64,000 nt of DNA, from positions 4,728,501-4,792,500 of the forward strand of contig NZ_LT670849.1 in the NCBI RefSeq assembly GCF_900142985.1. The letters run 5' to 3'. Below, piece after piece: positions 18,162-26,955 of the stretch (positions are counted from its first letter, which is position 1; each line of letters opens with the position of its first letter). Made by a program: the position numbers and the translations under genes. Source of the DNA: Bradyrhizobium erythrophlei (GTDB taxonomy: Bacteria; Pseudomonadota; Alphaproteobacteria; Rhizobiales; Xanthobacteraceae). The notes under the pieces were generated by a model. The model was not told the DNA's origin and ran no database searches. It saw only the letters and a program-made list of their open reading frames with translations.

Positions 18162-18695
18162 TCAGCTGCGCTTGACCTTCGCCAGCGGATGGTCGGCGGG
18201 GTAGGTCGGCGTGACCGGCTTCGGAGAACCGATCATCACCATCATGATGGCATCCTCTTCGCCGACATTGATCTCGCCGCGGTACACGCCCGGCGGCACC
18301 GAGATGCAATCGCGCTCGCCGAGGATCGATTCCCAGCGCTCGCCGTCCTTTTCGACCATCACCTTGATCTTGCCGCGCAGCACGAAGAAGACTTCTTCGG
18401 CATCGACGTGGAGATGCATCGGGCCTTCGCCGCCGGCAGGGATGATCATGTTCGAGAGCGTAAAGTTTTCCGACGGGATCACGTTGCTATCCGAAGCAAC
18501 GCCGGTGGCGCCGGTGCCGATGAAGCGCTTTTGCGCGCGCCGGTACTTCGGGTCGAAGTCGGCCTGGAATTTCAGCGCGTTCCAGTCATAGGGACGGTCG
18601 GCGACGCGCGCGACGCGGCTCTTCATCCAGTCCTCGAAACTGGCGCCTTCGGGCCTATCCCAGGAATGTTTCTGCTGTCGGGTGGTGTCATCCAT
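18162..18695 (-). CDS. Cupin-domain protein
   Basis: 177 aa from ATG 18695, chosen because AAGGAGAGCGAAC precedes it. Single cupin barrel with MHLHVDAEEVFFVLRG (metal ligands His, His, Glu) and the second motif PPGVYRGEINVG. Starts 60 bases after the IclR stop. Single cupins of this kind are metal-dependent dioxygenases, isomerases or sensors; in ring-cleavage operons an oxygenase or tautomerase role is plausible. Function not decided. Confidence 0.75.
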   Translation of the reverse strand: MDDTTRQQKHSWDRPEGASFEDWMKSRVARVADRPYDWNALKFQADFDPKYRRAQKRFIGTGATGVASDSNVIPSENFTLSNMIIPAGGEGPMHLHVDAEEVFFVLRGKIKVMVEKDGERWESILGERDCISVPPGVYRGEINVGEEDAIMMVMIGSPKPVTPTYPADHPLAKVKRS

Positions 18696-18754
18696 GTTCG
18701 CTCTCCTTGATGGCTTGTTAGTGTGTGGGGTTCTCGATGGTTGGGCATTCCAGT

Positions 18755-19636
18755 TCATAGCGGTGAAGCTGACGATTGGCGCGGTGAAGCGGGAGCTGAA
18801 GCCGCGTGACGGCCGAGATCCTGCGAGATGGCCTGTGCGGTCGCCACCACCTCCGCTTTCAGTGCGCCGTTGAGCTCGGTGTCGTTGGTGAAAAGAGCCA
18901 CGGCGGAAATATTGATGGCGGCGACGATCCGGTCGGTCATGTCGCGCACCGGGGCGGCGACGCTGGCAACGCCCGGCTCGTAGGTCGCGTTTTGTACGAC
19001 AAAGCCCTCGCGGCGGTCGTCAGTGAGTTGTTTCAGGAGTTCGGCGAGATTGGTCGGCGGCGTATCGGCGGCAAGCGAGGCATCGTCATAGAGCTGATGG
19101 ATCTCGGTCTCCGGCAATCCCGACAAGAGCACGCGCCCCATGGTGGTGCGGCGCGCGGGCAGGCGGGTGCCCACGTGGACGGTGCTGGCGATCGAGCGTC
19201 GCGTCGCCACGCGTGCGAGATAAACGACGTCGCGCCCGTGCAGTTCGCCAAGATGCGCAGACCATCCGGTGCGGTCACGCAGGCGGATCAGGTGCGGCAT
19301 CGCCACCTCGACGAGGTCGCGCGAGGCGAGATAGCCGAAGCCGAGGCTGAGAACCTGCGGGCCGAGGCGATAGCTCTTGGTGTTGCTGTCGTAGGCGACG
19401 TAGCCGAGCGCGCTCAGCGTGTAGAGCAGCCGATACGCCGATGAGCGGGTGACGCCGAGCGTGTGGGCGACTTCGGACAGGGTAAGGGACTGCTGATCCC
19501 CGGACAGGGTCGCGAGGATGTCGAGCCCGCGGATCAATGCCGGCACTAGATAGCGCTCGTCGATACCATCCGGCAGCGCCGTCATGCTGGACGCTGGCGC
19601 ATTTCCTGCCAGGCGCTTGCCTGCCACGTCCGACAT
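18755..19636 (-). CDS. IclR-family transcriptional regulator
   Basis: 293 aa from ATG 19636 (AGGGATTGGG before it). N-terminal winged helix (LTLSEVAHTLGVTRSSAYRLLYTLSALGYV) and C-terminal ligand domain (LPARRTTMGRVLLSGLP, then YEPGVASVAAPVRD). Heads the minus operon with cupin, dioxygenase and SDR, and faces the hydrolase operon, so it probably controls both from the 19637-19854 interval in response to an aromatic acid. Confidence 0.9.
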   Translation of the reverse strand: MSDVAGKRLAGNAPASSMTALPDGIDERYLVPALIRGLDILATLSGDQQSLTLSEVAHTLGVTRSSAYRLLYTLSALGYVAYDSNTKSYRLGPQVLSLGFGYLASRDLVEVAMPHLIRLRDRTGWSAHLGELHGRDVVYLARVATRRSIASTVHVGTRLPARRTTMGRVLLSGLPETEIHQLYDDASLAADTPPTNLAELLKQLTDDRREGFVVQNATYEPGVASVAAPVRDMTDRIVAAINISAVALFTNDTELNGALKAEVVATAQAISQDLGRHAASAPASPRQSSASPL

Positions 19637-19679
19637 CCCAATCCCTATCTGCTTGAATGATGTTTTGCTAATTAAACCA

Positions 19680-19708
19680 AGTATAATATACAAAACTGAA
19701 ATCGGCAA
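19680..19708 (-). promoter_or_regulatory. Candidate promoter of the IclR-cupin-dioxygenase operon
   Basis: On the minus strand TTGCCG (-35) is 17 bases from TATACT (-10). The -10 overlaps the perfect 11-bp palindrome GTATAATATAC (19681-19691), a possible autoregulatory site. Confidence 0.4.
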
Positions 19709-19814
19709 GGCCTTTTTCGAGATCCGCGAACCGACCCCGGTTCAGCGGTATCTAGCTGCTAATTTTCATTTACCTATTGACAAGCAGCCGTCATGAGGTT
19801 TTCCTGAGCATAAT

Positions 19815-19838
19815 TGAACATAAAGTTCATATTTGAAC
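19815..19838. promoter_or_regulatory. Three alternating TGAAC half-sites, likely IclR operator
   Basis: TGAAC (19815), GTTCA (19825) and TGAAC (19834) alternate in direction, giving two overlapping palindromes with 5- and 4-base centres, 17-40 bases before the hydrolase start. Three repeated half-sites are known for PcaU/PobR-type IclR operators. TTGACA at 19777 may be part of the promoter, but the nearest -10-like word is too far (26 bases). Confidence 0.5.
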
Positions 19839-19854
19839 AGTCGGGGAAGCGGTC

Positions 19855-20670
19855 GTGACATCCGTGCGTGAGCTTGCCGAGGGAGTTGAGGTCTTTCGCC
19901 GTCGCGGCGAAGCGCAACGCTGCGCGTTCGTGCTGCTCCATGGCGTCGGCAGCAACGCGCGCAGCTTCGAGCCCTTGGTGCAGGCGCTGCCGCCGTCGAT
20001 CGAGACGATCGCCTGGAACGCGCCGGGTTACGGACAATCGAAGCCGCTTGCCAAGGATTCTCCGGCGCCGCGTGACTATGCCGCCGCGCTCGCCGCTGTC
20101 ATGGACAGGCTCGGCATCTCGCGTGCCGTTCTCGTCGGCCATTCCCTGGGCTCGTTGTTTGCCGCCAGCTTTGCCGCCAACTATCCCGAACGGGTTTCCG
20201 CGCTCGCGCTACTGTCGCCTGCGCTCGGCTATCGTGTGCCGGCGCACGAGCCGTTGCCGCCAGCCGTGCAGCAGCGCATCGATGAACTCAATACGCTCGG
20301 TGGGCAAGCGTTCGCAGCGAAGCGCGCGGCGCGGCTGGTCGGCGATCCAGCGCAAAAGCCGCATGTCCTGGCCGCCGTCGAGCGCGCCATGGCGGCGGTG
20401 CATCCGCAAGGCTATGCGCAGGCCGTTCGCGCGCTCGGCGCGGGCGACATGCTCGCCGATCTCGCCGCGGTCTCAGTGCCGTCCCTTGTCGCGGTCGGCT
20501 CGAAGGACCTGATCACGCCGCCCGATAACGCGAAAGCCGCACGGGACGCCCTGCGCGGAAAGACGACGTATCACGAGATCGCCGGATCGGGCCACGCCTT
20601 GCCGCAGGAAGAACCCGCCGTGGTCGCGCGTTTGTTGGCCGCCTTTGTCGGAGACAATGCCCATGCCTAA
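19855..20670 (+). CDS. Alpha/beta hydrolase (enol-lactonase / C-C bond hydrolase-like)
   Basis: 271 aa, GTG start at 19855 after GGGGAAGCGG; GTG 19864 is an alternative. Triad: Ser in VGHSLGSLFA, Asp in VGSKDLITP and His in GSGHALPQEE; oxyanion stretch LLHGVGSNA. The pattern fits PcaD/MhpC-type hydrolases, which open lactones or cleave meta-fission products. First gene of the plus operon that includes the Rieske oxygenase. Immediately followed, with overlap, by an IclR gene. Confidence 0.82.
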   Translation: MTSVRELAEGVEVFRRRGEAQRCAFVLLHGVGSNARSFEPLVQALPPSIETIAWNAPGYGQSKPLAKDSPAPRDYAAALAAVMDRLGISRAVLVGHSLGSLFAASFAANYPERVSALALLSPALGYRVPAHEPLPPAVQQRIDELNTLGGQAFAAKRAARLVGDPAQKPHVLAAVERAMAAVHPQGYAQAVRALGAGDMLADLAAVSVPSLVAVGSKDLITPPDNAKAARDALRGKTTYHEIAGSGHALPQEEPAVVARLLAAFVGDNAHA

Positions 20671-21517
20671 GCTACCAAAGAGCGATGCAGAGACCGAAGG
20701 CGACGATCTCTATGCGTCGCCGCCGGTGCAGCGCGCCGCGCGTCTGCTGCGCTACATCGCCGAAGGCGATGCGGTCACCAATATGTCGGAAACGGCGAGG
20801 GCGCTTGGCATCAACCGCACGACGCTTGTGCGCCTGCTCCATACCCTGAGCGCCGAGCGTTTCATCGAACCGCGTCCCGGCGGCAACGGCTGGCGCATCG
20901 GCGTTGGACTGATTGGTCTCGCCGCGCAAGCGTTCTTCTCCGAGGATCTGGTGCAGACGTCGGTTCCGGTCCTGACCCGGCTTGCCGATGCGCTCGGCCT
21001 GTCGGCGCATCTCGGCGTGCTCGATGGGCTTGAGATCGTCTATCTGGTGCGGCGCGTGCCGAATTATGTGTTTGCGAGCAATATCCGCATCGGCAGCCGG
21101 CTGCCGGCTCACGCAGCCAATATGGGCCGCATCATTCTCGCCAATCTGCCGGCGGCTCAGGTCGATCGTCTCTACGCAGGAGCAACCCTCGCACCGGTCA
21201 CATCGCATACGGCGGTGACACTGGTGCAATTGCACGCCCAGCTCGACGCCGACCGCGCGGCGGGACTGGCCTGGAGCGATGGCAATTACGAAGCCGACAT
21301 CAGCTCGGTCGCGGCGGCGATTTTCGATGCGACCGGCGCGCCGGTTGCCGCCATCAATGTCAGCGGTCATGCGACCGATTTCGCCGGCGCCAGCCGCCGG
21401 TCGCAGATCGCAACAAGTGTGGGGGATGCGGCGGCCGAAATTTCGCAGCGGCTCGGCTGGCGCGGCCATTCCGAGACGGCGACCGATCGCACAACGCCAC
21501 GACGAAGCCTGGCGTGA
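20663..21517 (+). CDS. IclR-family transcriptional regulator, second of the locus
   Basis: 284 aa from ATG 20663, eight bases after GGAGA and overlapping the hydrolase stop. ATG 20657 is an alternative. Winged helix VTNMSETARALGINRTTLVRLL, then the ligand domain with SRLPAHAANMGRIILA. It is encoded inside the catabolic operon, an unusual place; with the divergent IclR it may sense a different intermediate. Confidence 0.87.
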   Translation: MPKLPKSDAETEGDDLYASPPVQRAARLLRYIAEGDAVTNMSETARALGINRTTLVRLLHTLSAERFIEPRPGGNGWRIGVGLIGLAAQAFFSEDLVQTSVPVLTRLADALGLSAHLGVLDGLEIVYLVRRVPNYVFASNIRIGSRLPAHAANMGRIILANLPAAQVDRLYAGATLAPVTSHTAVTLVQLHAQLDADRAAGLAWSDGNYEADISSVAAAIFDATGAPVAAINVSGHATDFAGASRRSQIATSVGDAAAEISQRLGWRGHSETATDRTTPRRSLA

Positions 21518-21527
21518 GGAGAGGACC

Positions 21528-22319
21528 GTGGACCTGAAACTTGCCAACCGCATCGCAGTCGTCACCGGCGGAAGCTCGGGGATCGGTCTTGCGACCGCGC
21601 AGCTGCTCGTGGAAGCAGGCGCACGCGTCGCGATCTGCGGACGCAACGAGGAACGGCTCGCGCGCGCCAGGGCGAAACTCGAAGACATCAAGTCGGGGTG
21701 CGTGCTGGCGAAGACCTGCGACGTGCTCGACACTGAAGCGGTCGCCACATTTGCCCGCAACGTTGCAGCCTGGAGCGGCGGCCGCGTCGACCTGCTCGTC
21801 AACAATGCCGGGCAGGGGCGCGTGTCCACCTTCGAATCCACCACCGACGCACAGTGGCGCGAAGAATTCGATCTGAAGTTTTTCAGCCAGATCCTGCCGA
21901 TCCGCGCCTTCAAGCCGCTACTCGATGCAAGTGACGCGCCGGCCATTGTGGGCGTCAATTCGCTGCTCGCGCTGCAGCCGGAAGCACACATGGTTTGCAC
22001 ATCGGCGGCGCGCGCCGGCGTACAGAATTTGCTGAAATCGCTGGCAAGCGAGTTTGCACCCCGGATCCGCGTCAACACCATTTTGCTCGGTCTCGTCGAC
22101 TCCGGCCAATGGCAGCGGCGCTTCGAGGCGCGGGCCGACAAGACCCAGTCGCGTGAAGACTGGTTCGCCGGCCTCGCGCGCGAAAAGCGCATCCCGCTTG
22201 GACGCCTCGGCACACCGGACGAGCCGGCGCGCGCTATCGTTTTCCTCGGCTCGCCCGCCGCAAGCTACATCACTGGCGCCAGTCTCGAGATTTCGGGCGG
22301 CGTGTCCCGATACATCTAA
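21528..22319 (+). CDS. SDR-fold protein lacking the catalytic Tyr-Lys pair
   Basis: 263 aa, GTG 21528 after GAGGAGAGGACC. Cofactor motif TGGSSGIG, NNAGQG and C-terminal TGASLEISGG are normal for a short-chain dehydrogenase. At the place of YxxxK the sequence is TSAAR (within HMVCTSAARAGVQNLLKSL), so Tyr is Thr and Lys is Arg. The upstream Ser (GVNSLLA) is kept. Either it uses another mechanism or it is a non-redox partner. Within the hydrolase-to-Rieske operon. Confidence 0.8.
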   Translation: MDLKLANRIAVVTGGSSGIGLATAQLLVEAGARVAICGRNEERLARARAKLEDIKSGCVLAKTCDVLDTEAVATFARNVAAWSGGRVDLLVNNAGQGRVSTFESTTDAQWREEFDLKFFSQILPIRAFKPLLDASDAPAIVGVNSLLALQPEAHMVCTSAARAGVQNLLKSLASEFAPRIRVNTILLGLVDSGQWQRRFEARADKTQSREDWFAGLAREKRIPLGRLGTPDEPARAIVFLGSPAASYITGASLEISGGVSRYI

Positions 22320-22325
22320 CGGATC

Positions 22326-24032
22326 ATGGTCATGAACATCTCCCTCGCCAAAGAGCGTATCGCCCCCTCCGACGCCGCATCGCATGAAGAAGCGGTCGGC
22401 GATGCGATCGCCCGCGCGCTGGCCGATCTCGGCGTCACCACGGTGTTCGGCGTGATCTCGATCCACAACATGCCGATCCTCGATGCGATCGGGCGTCATG
22501 GGCGCATTCGTTTCGTGCCGGCCCGCGGCGAGGCGGGCGCCATGAACATGGCGGACGCCTATGCGCGCGTCTCGCGCTCGCTCGGCGTCTGCATCACCTC
22601 GACCGGAACAGCTGCGGGCAATGCGGCGGGATCCCAGGTCGAAGCGCTCACCGCGGGGTCTCCGGTGCTGCACATCACGACCCAGGTCGATCGCGAGTTC
22701 GCCGATCGCGACCGTGCCGCGATCCACGACGTGCCGAGGCAGCCCGATATGCTGAAGGCCATCAGCAAGGCGTACTTGCGCATTTGGGAGCCCGCGGCTG
22801 CGATCGGCACGCTGCTTTCGGCTGTGCGTCAGGCTTTGACGGCACCCGCGGGGCCGGTCGCGCTCGAGATTCCGGTCGATGTGCAACGGCTGAAGGTGCG
22901 CCGGCGCGAGCTTGGCAAGCTGACGGACGTCCCGCGCGTGATGCCGGAGCCGTCCGAGCTCGATGCGCTGGCGGCGCGCGTGCGGCAAGCACGACGTCCG
23001 CTGCTCTGGCTCGGCGGCGGATCGCGTGGCGCCGCGGCGGCAGCACTTGAGCTCGTCGATCGCGGCTTTGGCGCGGTGACGAGCACCAACGGACGCGCGG
23101 TCGTGCCGGAAGGTCATCCGCGCAATCTCGGCGCTTTCAACATGACCCGCGATGCGGAGGCGATCTATGCCCGATCCGATCTGATGATCGTGATCGGCTC
23201 GCGGCTGCGCGGCAACGAGACCAAGAACAATCGCATGACATTGCCGCCGCTGATTCAGGTCGATGCGGATTCGTTGCAAGCCGGGCGTAACTATCCAGTC
23301 GAGCAATTCATCTGCGGCGATGCAAATCTGGTGCTCGAAGGCCTGCTCGAGCGGCTGCCGAAGAAGCTAGAGACGGACGCAGCATTTCTTTCGGAGATTG
23401 CTCCGGCCCGCGGCCAGTCGGAGGCTGCGCTGCGTGACAATCTCGGTCCCTATGCCGCGCTCGCCGACACGCTGAGCCAGCGCGTCAGCGGCAACGGCCA
23501 TCCCTGGGTGCGCGACGTCACGATCTCGAACAGCACGTTCGGCAATCGTTATGTTCGCCTTGCCGCGCCGCATCTCGGCGTCCACGCGCTCGGCGGCGGT
23601 ATCGGTCAGGGCATCGCGATGGGCATTGGCGCGGCAATGGCCGGCGTTACCGCCAAGACCATCACGCTGCTCGGCGACGGTGGCTCGCAACTGATGCTGG
23701 GCGAGTTGGCCACGGCCGTCGAGATGGAAGCGAACATGGTTTTCGTGCTGATGAACGACCAGGGCTACGGCGTCATCCGCAACATCCAGGATGCGCAGTA
23801 TGGCGGGCGCAAGGTTTACTCCAACATCCTGACGCCGGACTTCTCTCTCATCTGCAAGGCTGTCGGCCTTCCGCACGAACGGGTGCAGCGGATCGAGGAC
23901 ATCGACGCCGCGCTCGACCGCGCGATCGCCATGCCCGGACCCTGTTTGATCCAAATCGACATGGTTGCGATCGGGCCGTTCCGGCAAAGCTTCGCCGGTC
24001 CGCCGGCGGGCGCAGCGGGGGGGCGCACGTGA
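22326..24032 (+). CDS. Thiamine-diphosphate-dependent enzyme (acetolactate synthase / benzoylformate decarboxylase-like)
   Basis: 568 aa from ATG 22326 (ATG 22332 also possible). Three-domain layout: PYR domain with catalytic Glu69 in ARGEAGAMNMADAYAR, central domain, and PP domain with the ThDP/Mg motif starting Gly450 (LGDGGSQLML, ending in MNDQGYGVI). Likely decarboxylates or ligates a 2-keto acid. With the aldehyde dehydrogenase next door it could turn an aryl- or alkyl-2-oxo acid into aldehyde and then acid. True substrate unknown. Confidence 0.85.
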   Translation: MVMNISLAKERIAPSDAASHEEAVGDAIARALADLGVTTVFGVISIHNMPILDAIGRHGRIRFVPARGEAGAMNMADAYARVSRSLGVCITSTGTAAGNAAGSQVEALTAGSPVLHITTQVDREFADRDRAAIHDVPRQPDMLKAISKAYLRIWEPAAAIGTLLSAVRQALTAPAGPVALEIPVDVQRLKVRRRELGKLTDVPRVMPEPSELDALAARVRQARRPLLWLGGGSRGAAAAALELVDRGFGAVTSTNGRAVVPEGHPRNLGAFNMTRDAEAIYARSDLMIVIGSRLRGNETKNNRMTLPPLIQVDADSLQAGRNYPVEQFICGDANLVLEGLLERLPKKLETDAAFLSEIAPARGQSEAALRDNLGPYAALADTLSQRVSGNGHPWVRDVTISNSTFGNRYVRLAAPHLGVHALGGGIGQGIAMGIGAAMAGVTAKTITLLGDGGSQLMLGELATAVEMEANMVFVLMNDQGYGVIRNIQDAQYGGRKVYSNILTPDFSLICKAVGLPHERVQRIEDIDAALDRAIAMPGPCLIQIDMVAIGPFRQSFAGPPAGAAGGRT

Positions 24033-24133
24033 TGCTGCGGCGTCTCGGTATCATTGGAGCCGGAGGGATCGCGGACGTCGCGCTGTCGACGCGGCGCGAA
24101 CTTCTCAACCGCGCCGGCAATCTTGTGATCTAG
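24032..24133 (+). pseudogene. Remnant of an aspartate-dehydrogenase-like (NAD-binding) gene
   Basis: A 33-codon ORF whose ATG overlaps the TPP-enzyme stop (TGATG). It begins RRLGIIGAGGIADVAL, a Rossmann GxGxxA start like NadX-type aspartate dehydrogenases, then goes quickly to RAGNLVI and a stop. Full enzymes have about 260 residues, so this is probably what remains after an internal deletion. Related clusters carry an aspartate dehydrogenase gene at this place between TPP enzyme and aldehyde dehydrogenase (from memory). A genuine mini-ORF cannot be excluded. Confidence 0.5.
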
Positions 24134-24143
24134 GAACGTGCGG

Positions 24144-25634
24144 ATGACAAACGTCATGGAGACGCAGAACAGACTTTATATCGGTGGCGAGTGGCGGCGT
24201 GGCCGTGGCGCCGAAATCGTTTCGAATTTCCCTGCCGACGGATCGCTGAATGCCCGTCTGTCCGGCGCCTCGATCGAGGATGTCGATCTTGCGATCGAGC
24301 GCGCCGAGGACGCCGCCAACGATCCGGCCTGGCGAAGGCTGCTTCCGCATGAGCGCGCGACGTTTCTCTATCGTATCGCCGAGGGTATCGCGAAAAACGC
24401 CGAACGCATCTCGCAGGTGCAGTCGCGCGACACCGGCAAGACGCTGACCGAAACCTATGCGCTCGCGATGAGCGCGTCCGGCACCTTCCGCTACATGGCG
24501 GCGGCGCTCGAGACCATGGAAGAGGCGATCACGCCGTCGCGTGGACAATATCTGACGTTCTCGGTACACGAACCGCTCGGCGTTACCGCCGGGATCACGC
24601 CGTGGAACTCGCCGATCGCGTCCGATGCGCAGAAAGTGGCGCCGGCACTCGCCGCCGGCAACGCGATCCTGCTCAAGCCGTCGTCATGGAGCCCGCTGGT
24701 CTCTCTAGAGCTTGCGCGCATCATCGATGAAGCGGGCCTGCCGCGGGGACTGTTCTCGACGCTGCCCGGCGCGGGCGCGATCGTCGGCGACCGGCTGGTG
24801 CAGCATCCCGCCATCAAGAAGGTTTCATTCACCGGCGGCACCGAAACCGGCCGCGGGCTCGCGCGCAAGGCGGCCGACAAGTTGATGACGGTGTCGCTCG
24901 AACTCGGCGGCAAGTCGCCGACCATCGTATTCGCCGATGCCGATCTCGATATCGCCTGCGCCGGCGTTCTGTTCGGCATCTTCTCCTCGACGGGACAGTC
25001 CTGCATCGCCGGCTCACGGCTGTTCGTCGAACGCAGCATCTACCAAGCCTTTGTGGCGAAGCTCGTCGCTGCGACCGAGCGCTTGCGGATCGGCCATCCC
25101 TTCGACAAGGCCACGCAAGTTGCGCCGCTGATCAGGCCGCGCCACCGCGACGAAATCGAGGCCCATGTTGCCCGCGCGCGCGCCGATGGCGGCCGTGTCC
25201 TGACCGGCGGCGAGCGGCCGATAGGAGCCGACTATCAGCAGGGTACCTATTACAGGCCCACCATTGTCGCTGATCTCGACAACCAAGCGGCGCTGTGCCG
25301 CGAGGAGGTTTTCGGGCCCGTGCTCGCCGTGCTGCCGTTCGACGACGAAGCCGAATTGATCCGGCAGTCCAACGACAACGCCTATGGACTCGCTTGCGGG
25401 ATCTACACGCGGGATTTTCCAAAAGCCTGGCGGGTGGCGCGCGGCATCGATGCCGGCACCGTCTGGATCAACACCTACAAGCAGTTCTCGATATCGACGC
25501 CGTTCGGCGGCACCAAGGAGAGCGGCGTCGGGCGGGAGAAGGGCCGCGACGGCATTCGCGCCTGGATGGCACAGAAATCGCTTTATTGCGATCTTGGCAA
25601 CCGGCCGCATCCGTGGGCCGCGATCGCGGTGTGA
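24144..25634 (+). CDS. NAD(P)-dependent aldehyde dehydrogenase
   Basis: 496 aa, ATG 24144 placed eight bases after AGGA; GTG 24138 and ATG 24156 are alternatives. Catalytic Glu253 in LELGGKSPTIVF and Cys287 in GQSCIAGSR; NAD motif FTGGTETGRG; ends with the usual PFGGTKESGVGREKG. Oxidises an aldehyde, probably that from the TPP enzyme upstream, to the acid. Family of betaine/aromatic aldehyde dehydrogenases. Confidence 0.9.
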   Translation: MTNVMETQNRLYIGGEWRRGRGAEIVSNFPADGSLNARLSGASIEDVDLAIERAEDAANDPAWRRLLPHERATFLYRIAEGIAKNAERISQVQSRDTGKTLTETYALAMSASGTFRYMAAALETMEEAITPSRGQYLTFSVHEPLGVTAGITPWNSPIASDAQKVAPALAAGNAILLKPSSWSPLVSLELARIIDEAGLPRGLFSTLPGAGAIVGDRLVQHPAIKKVSFTGGTETGRGLARKAADKLMTVSLELGGKSPTIVFADADLDIACAGVLFGIFSSTGQSCIAGSRLFVERSIYQAFVAKLVAATERLRIGHPFDKATQVAPLIRPRHRDEIEAHVARARADGGRVLTGGERPIGADYQQGTYYRPTIVADLDNQAALCREEVFGPVLAVLPFDDEAELIRQSNDNAYGLACGIYTRDFPKAWRVARGIDAGTVWINTYKQFSISTPFGGTKESGVGREKGRDGIRAWMAQKSLYCDLGNRPHPWAAIAV

Positions 25635-25646
25635 AGGGAGAGTGAG

Positions 25647-26654
25647 ATGTCGGACGTCGCAGAAATGATCCCGCCTGCAAAACTCGGCGCGAGCGCATCG
25701 AATGCCGCCGCGCCATCGAGCATTCAGGCCCGCGTGCGCGCCATGCGTTGGGAAGCGCCCGGCGTGCTGTCGCTCGAACTCTCTTCTGCCGACGGCGCCA
25801 TGTTGCCGCCCTTCGAGCCCGGCGCGCATGTCGATCTTCGCCTGCCGGATGGCACGTTGCGGCAATATTCGCTGTGCGGCGATCCATCGGATCGCTCGCA
25901 CTACCGGCTCGGCATTCGCGCGGTCAGCGGCGGGCTGTCGTCGACCTTCGTGCACCGCAAGCTGCGCCCCGGCGAACTCGTGACCGTCAGCGCGCCGCGC
26001 AACAATTTTCCGCTTGAAGACGCGCAGCGTTACATTTTCGTTGCCGGTGGCATCGGAATCACGCCGCTGATTCCGATGATGCGGGAAGCGCGCGAGCGCG
26101 GCAGGCCGTGGACATTGCTCTATTGCAACAAGCGAGACGGCGAGGCGCCGTTTCTTGACGAGATCCGCGCGCTCGGCGGCGAGGTTTCCTTGCACAGTTC
26201 GGAGGCCGGCACGCGGCTCGATGTCGCAAGCAAGCTGGCTGCGATGCAGGACGGCGCCATGATCTATTGTTGCGGGCCTGAGCGGCTGATGACCGCGGTA
26301 GAGGAGGCGACTGCCGCCTGGCCGGAAGGCACCGTGCATTTCGAATGGTTCGCGCCGCGCAGCCGGCCGGCTGATGATGCCGCGGGCAGCTTCGAGGTGG
26401 TCTGCAATCTCTCTGGCTTGACGCTCACCGTGCCCGAAGATCGCAGCGTTCTCGATATTCTCAACGAGGCCGGCATCGAGGTTCCCTGCTCATGCCAGCA
26501 AGGAATTTGCGGAACCTGCGAGACGCGGGTGGTTTCCGGCGAAGTCGACCATCGCGACAGCATCCTGTCGTCGGTCGAGCGCGCCGCAAACGAGACCATG
26601 ATGACATGCGTGTCGCGGGCCAAGGCCGGCTCGCGCCTCATTCTTGATATTTGA
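25647..26654 (+). CDS. Phthalate-dioxygenase-reductase-type oxidoreductase (VanB-like)
   Basis: 335 aa. FMN domain (RQYSLCGDP), NAD domain (VAGGIGITPLIPM, then YCCGPERLM), and a C-terminal plant-type [2Fe-2S] domain with Cys281, Cys283, Cys288 and Cys291 (strictly C-x4-C-x2-C from 283) plus a Cys near 321. It passes electrons from NADH to the Rieske oxygenase encoded 300 bases downstream. VanB/PobB order confirms class IA oxygenase system. Confidence 0.9.
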   Translation: MSDVAEMIPPAKLGASASNAAAPSSIQARVRAMRWEAPGVLSLELSSADGAMLPPFEPGAHVDLRLPDGTLRQYSLCGDPSDRSHYRLGIRAVSGGLSSTFVHRKLRPGELVTVSAPRNNFPLEDAQRYIFVAGGIGITPLIPMMREARERGRPWTLLYCNKRDGEAPFLDEIRALGGEVSLHSSEAGTRLDVASKLAAMQDGAMIYCCGPERLMTAVEEATAAWPEGTVHFEWFAPRSRPADDAAGSFEVVCNLSGLTLTVPEDRSVLDILNEAGIEVPCSCQQGICGTCETRVVSGEVDHRDSILSSVERAANETMMTCVSRAKAGSRLILDI

Positions 26655-26728
26655 CGGCATCGCCGCGATGGCGGCGTGGCGGAGTTTTTGAACGACCTGA
26701 GATGAACCCGATCGTTTGGGAGGACAGC

Positions 26729-26953
26729 ATGGAATACCGATTTCCCTACCTCAGTCCGCATCAGACCCGGACTCAGCCGCCGACCGCGTGGCAGCAGGAA
26801 CTCGCCAACGCGATCGAGGGCATTTTCAGCAAGGGCGCGCGCGAGCTCGATGAACTTGTCGCCGGCCTGAACGCCTCGCGCGTTCGCCCGCCGAACGGCG
26901 GCGACTGGACCGAAGCCAATTTCACCGCGGTCATGAAAGAACTGGGAGCCTGA
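26729..26953 (+). CDS. Small helix-turn-helix-like protein between reductase and oxygenase
   Basis: 74 aa, ATG 26729 set by GGGAGGACAGC; ATG 26702 is less likely. Pattern YLSPHQTRTQPPTAWQQEL, then DWTEANFTAVMKELG, matches the small proteins that databases call recombinase-like helix-turn-helix domain proteins. From memory, these recur next to Rieske oxygenase genes, so it is more likely an accessory or assembly factor than a recombinase. Two bases separate its stop from the oxygenase start. Confidence 0.65.
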   Translation: MEYRFPYLSPHQTRTQPPTAWQQELANAIEGIFSKGARELDELVAGLNASRVRPPNGGDWTEANFTAVMKELGA

Positions 26954-26955
26954 CC

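Noticed and set aside
19777..19814. TTGACA...CATAAT as the hydrolase promoter
   Set aside because: Spacing of 26 bases is too long for a normal promoter.
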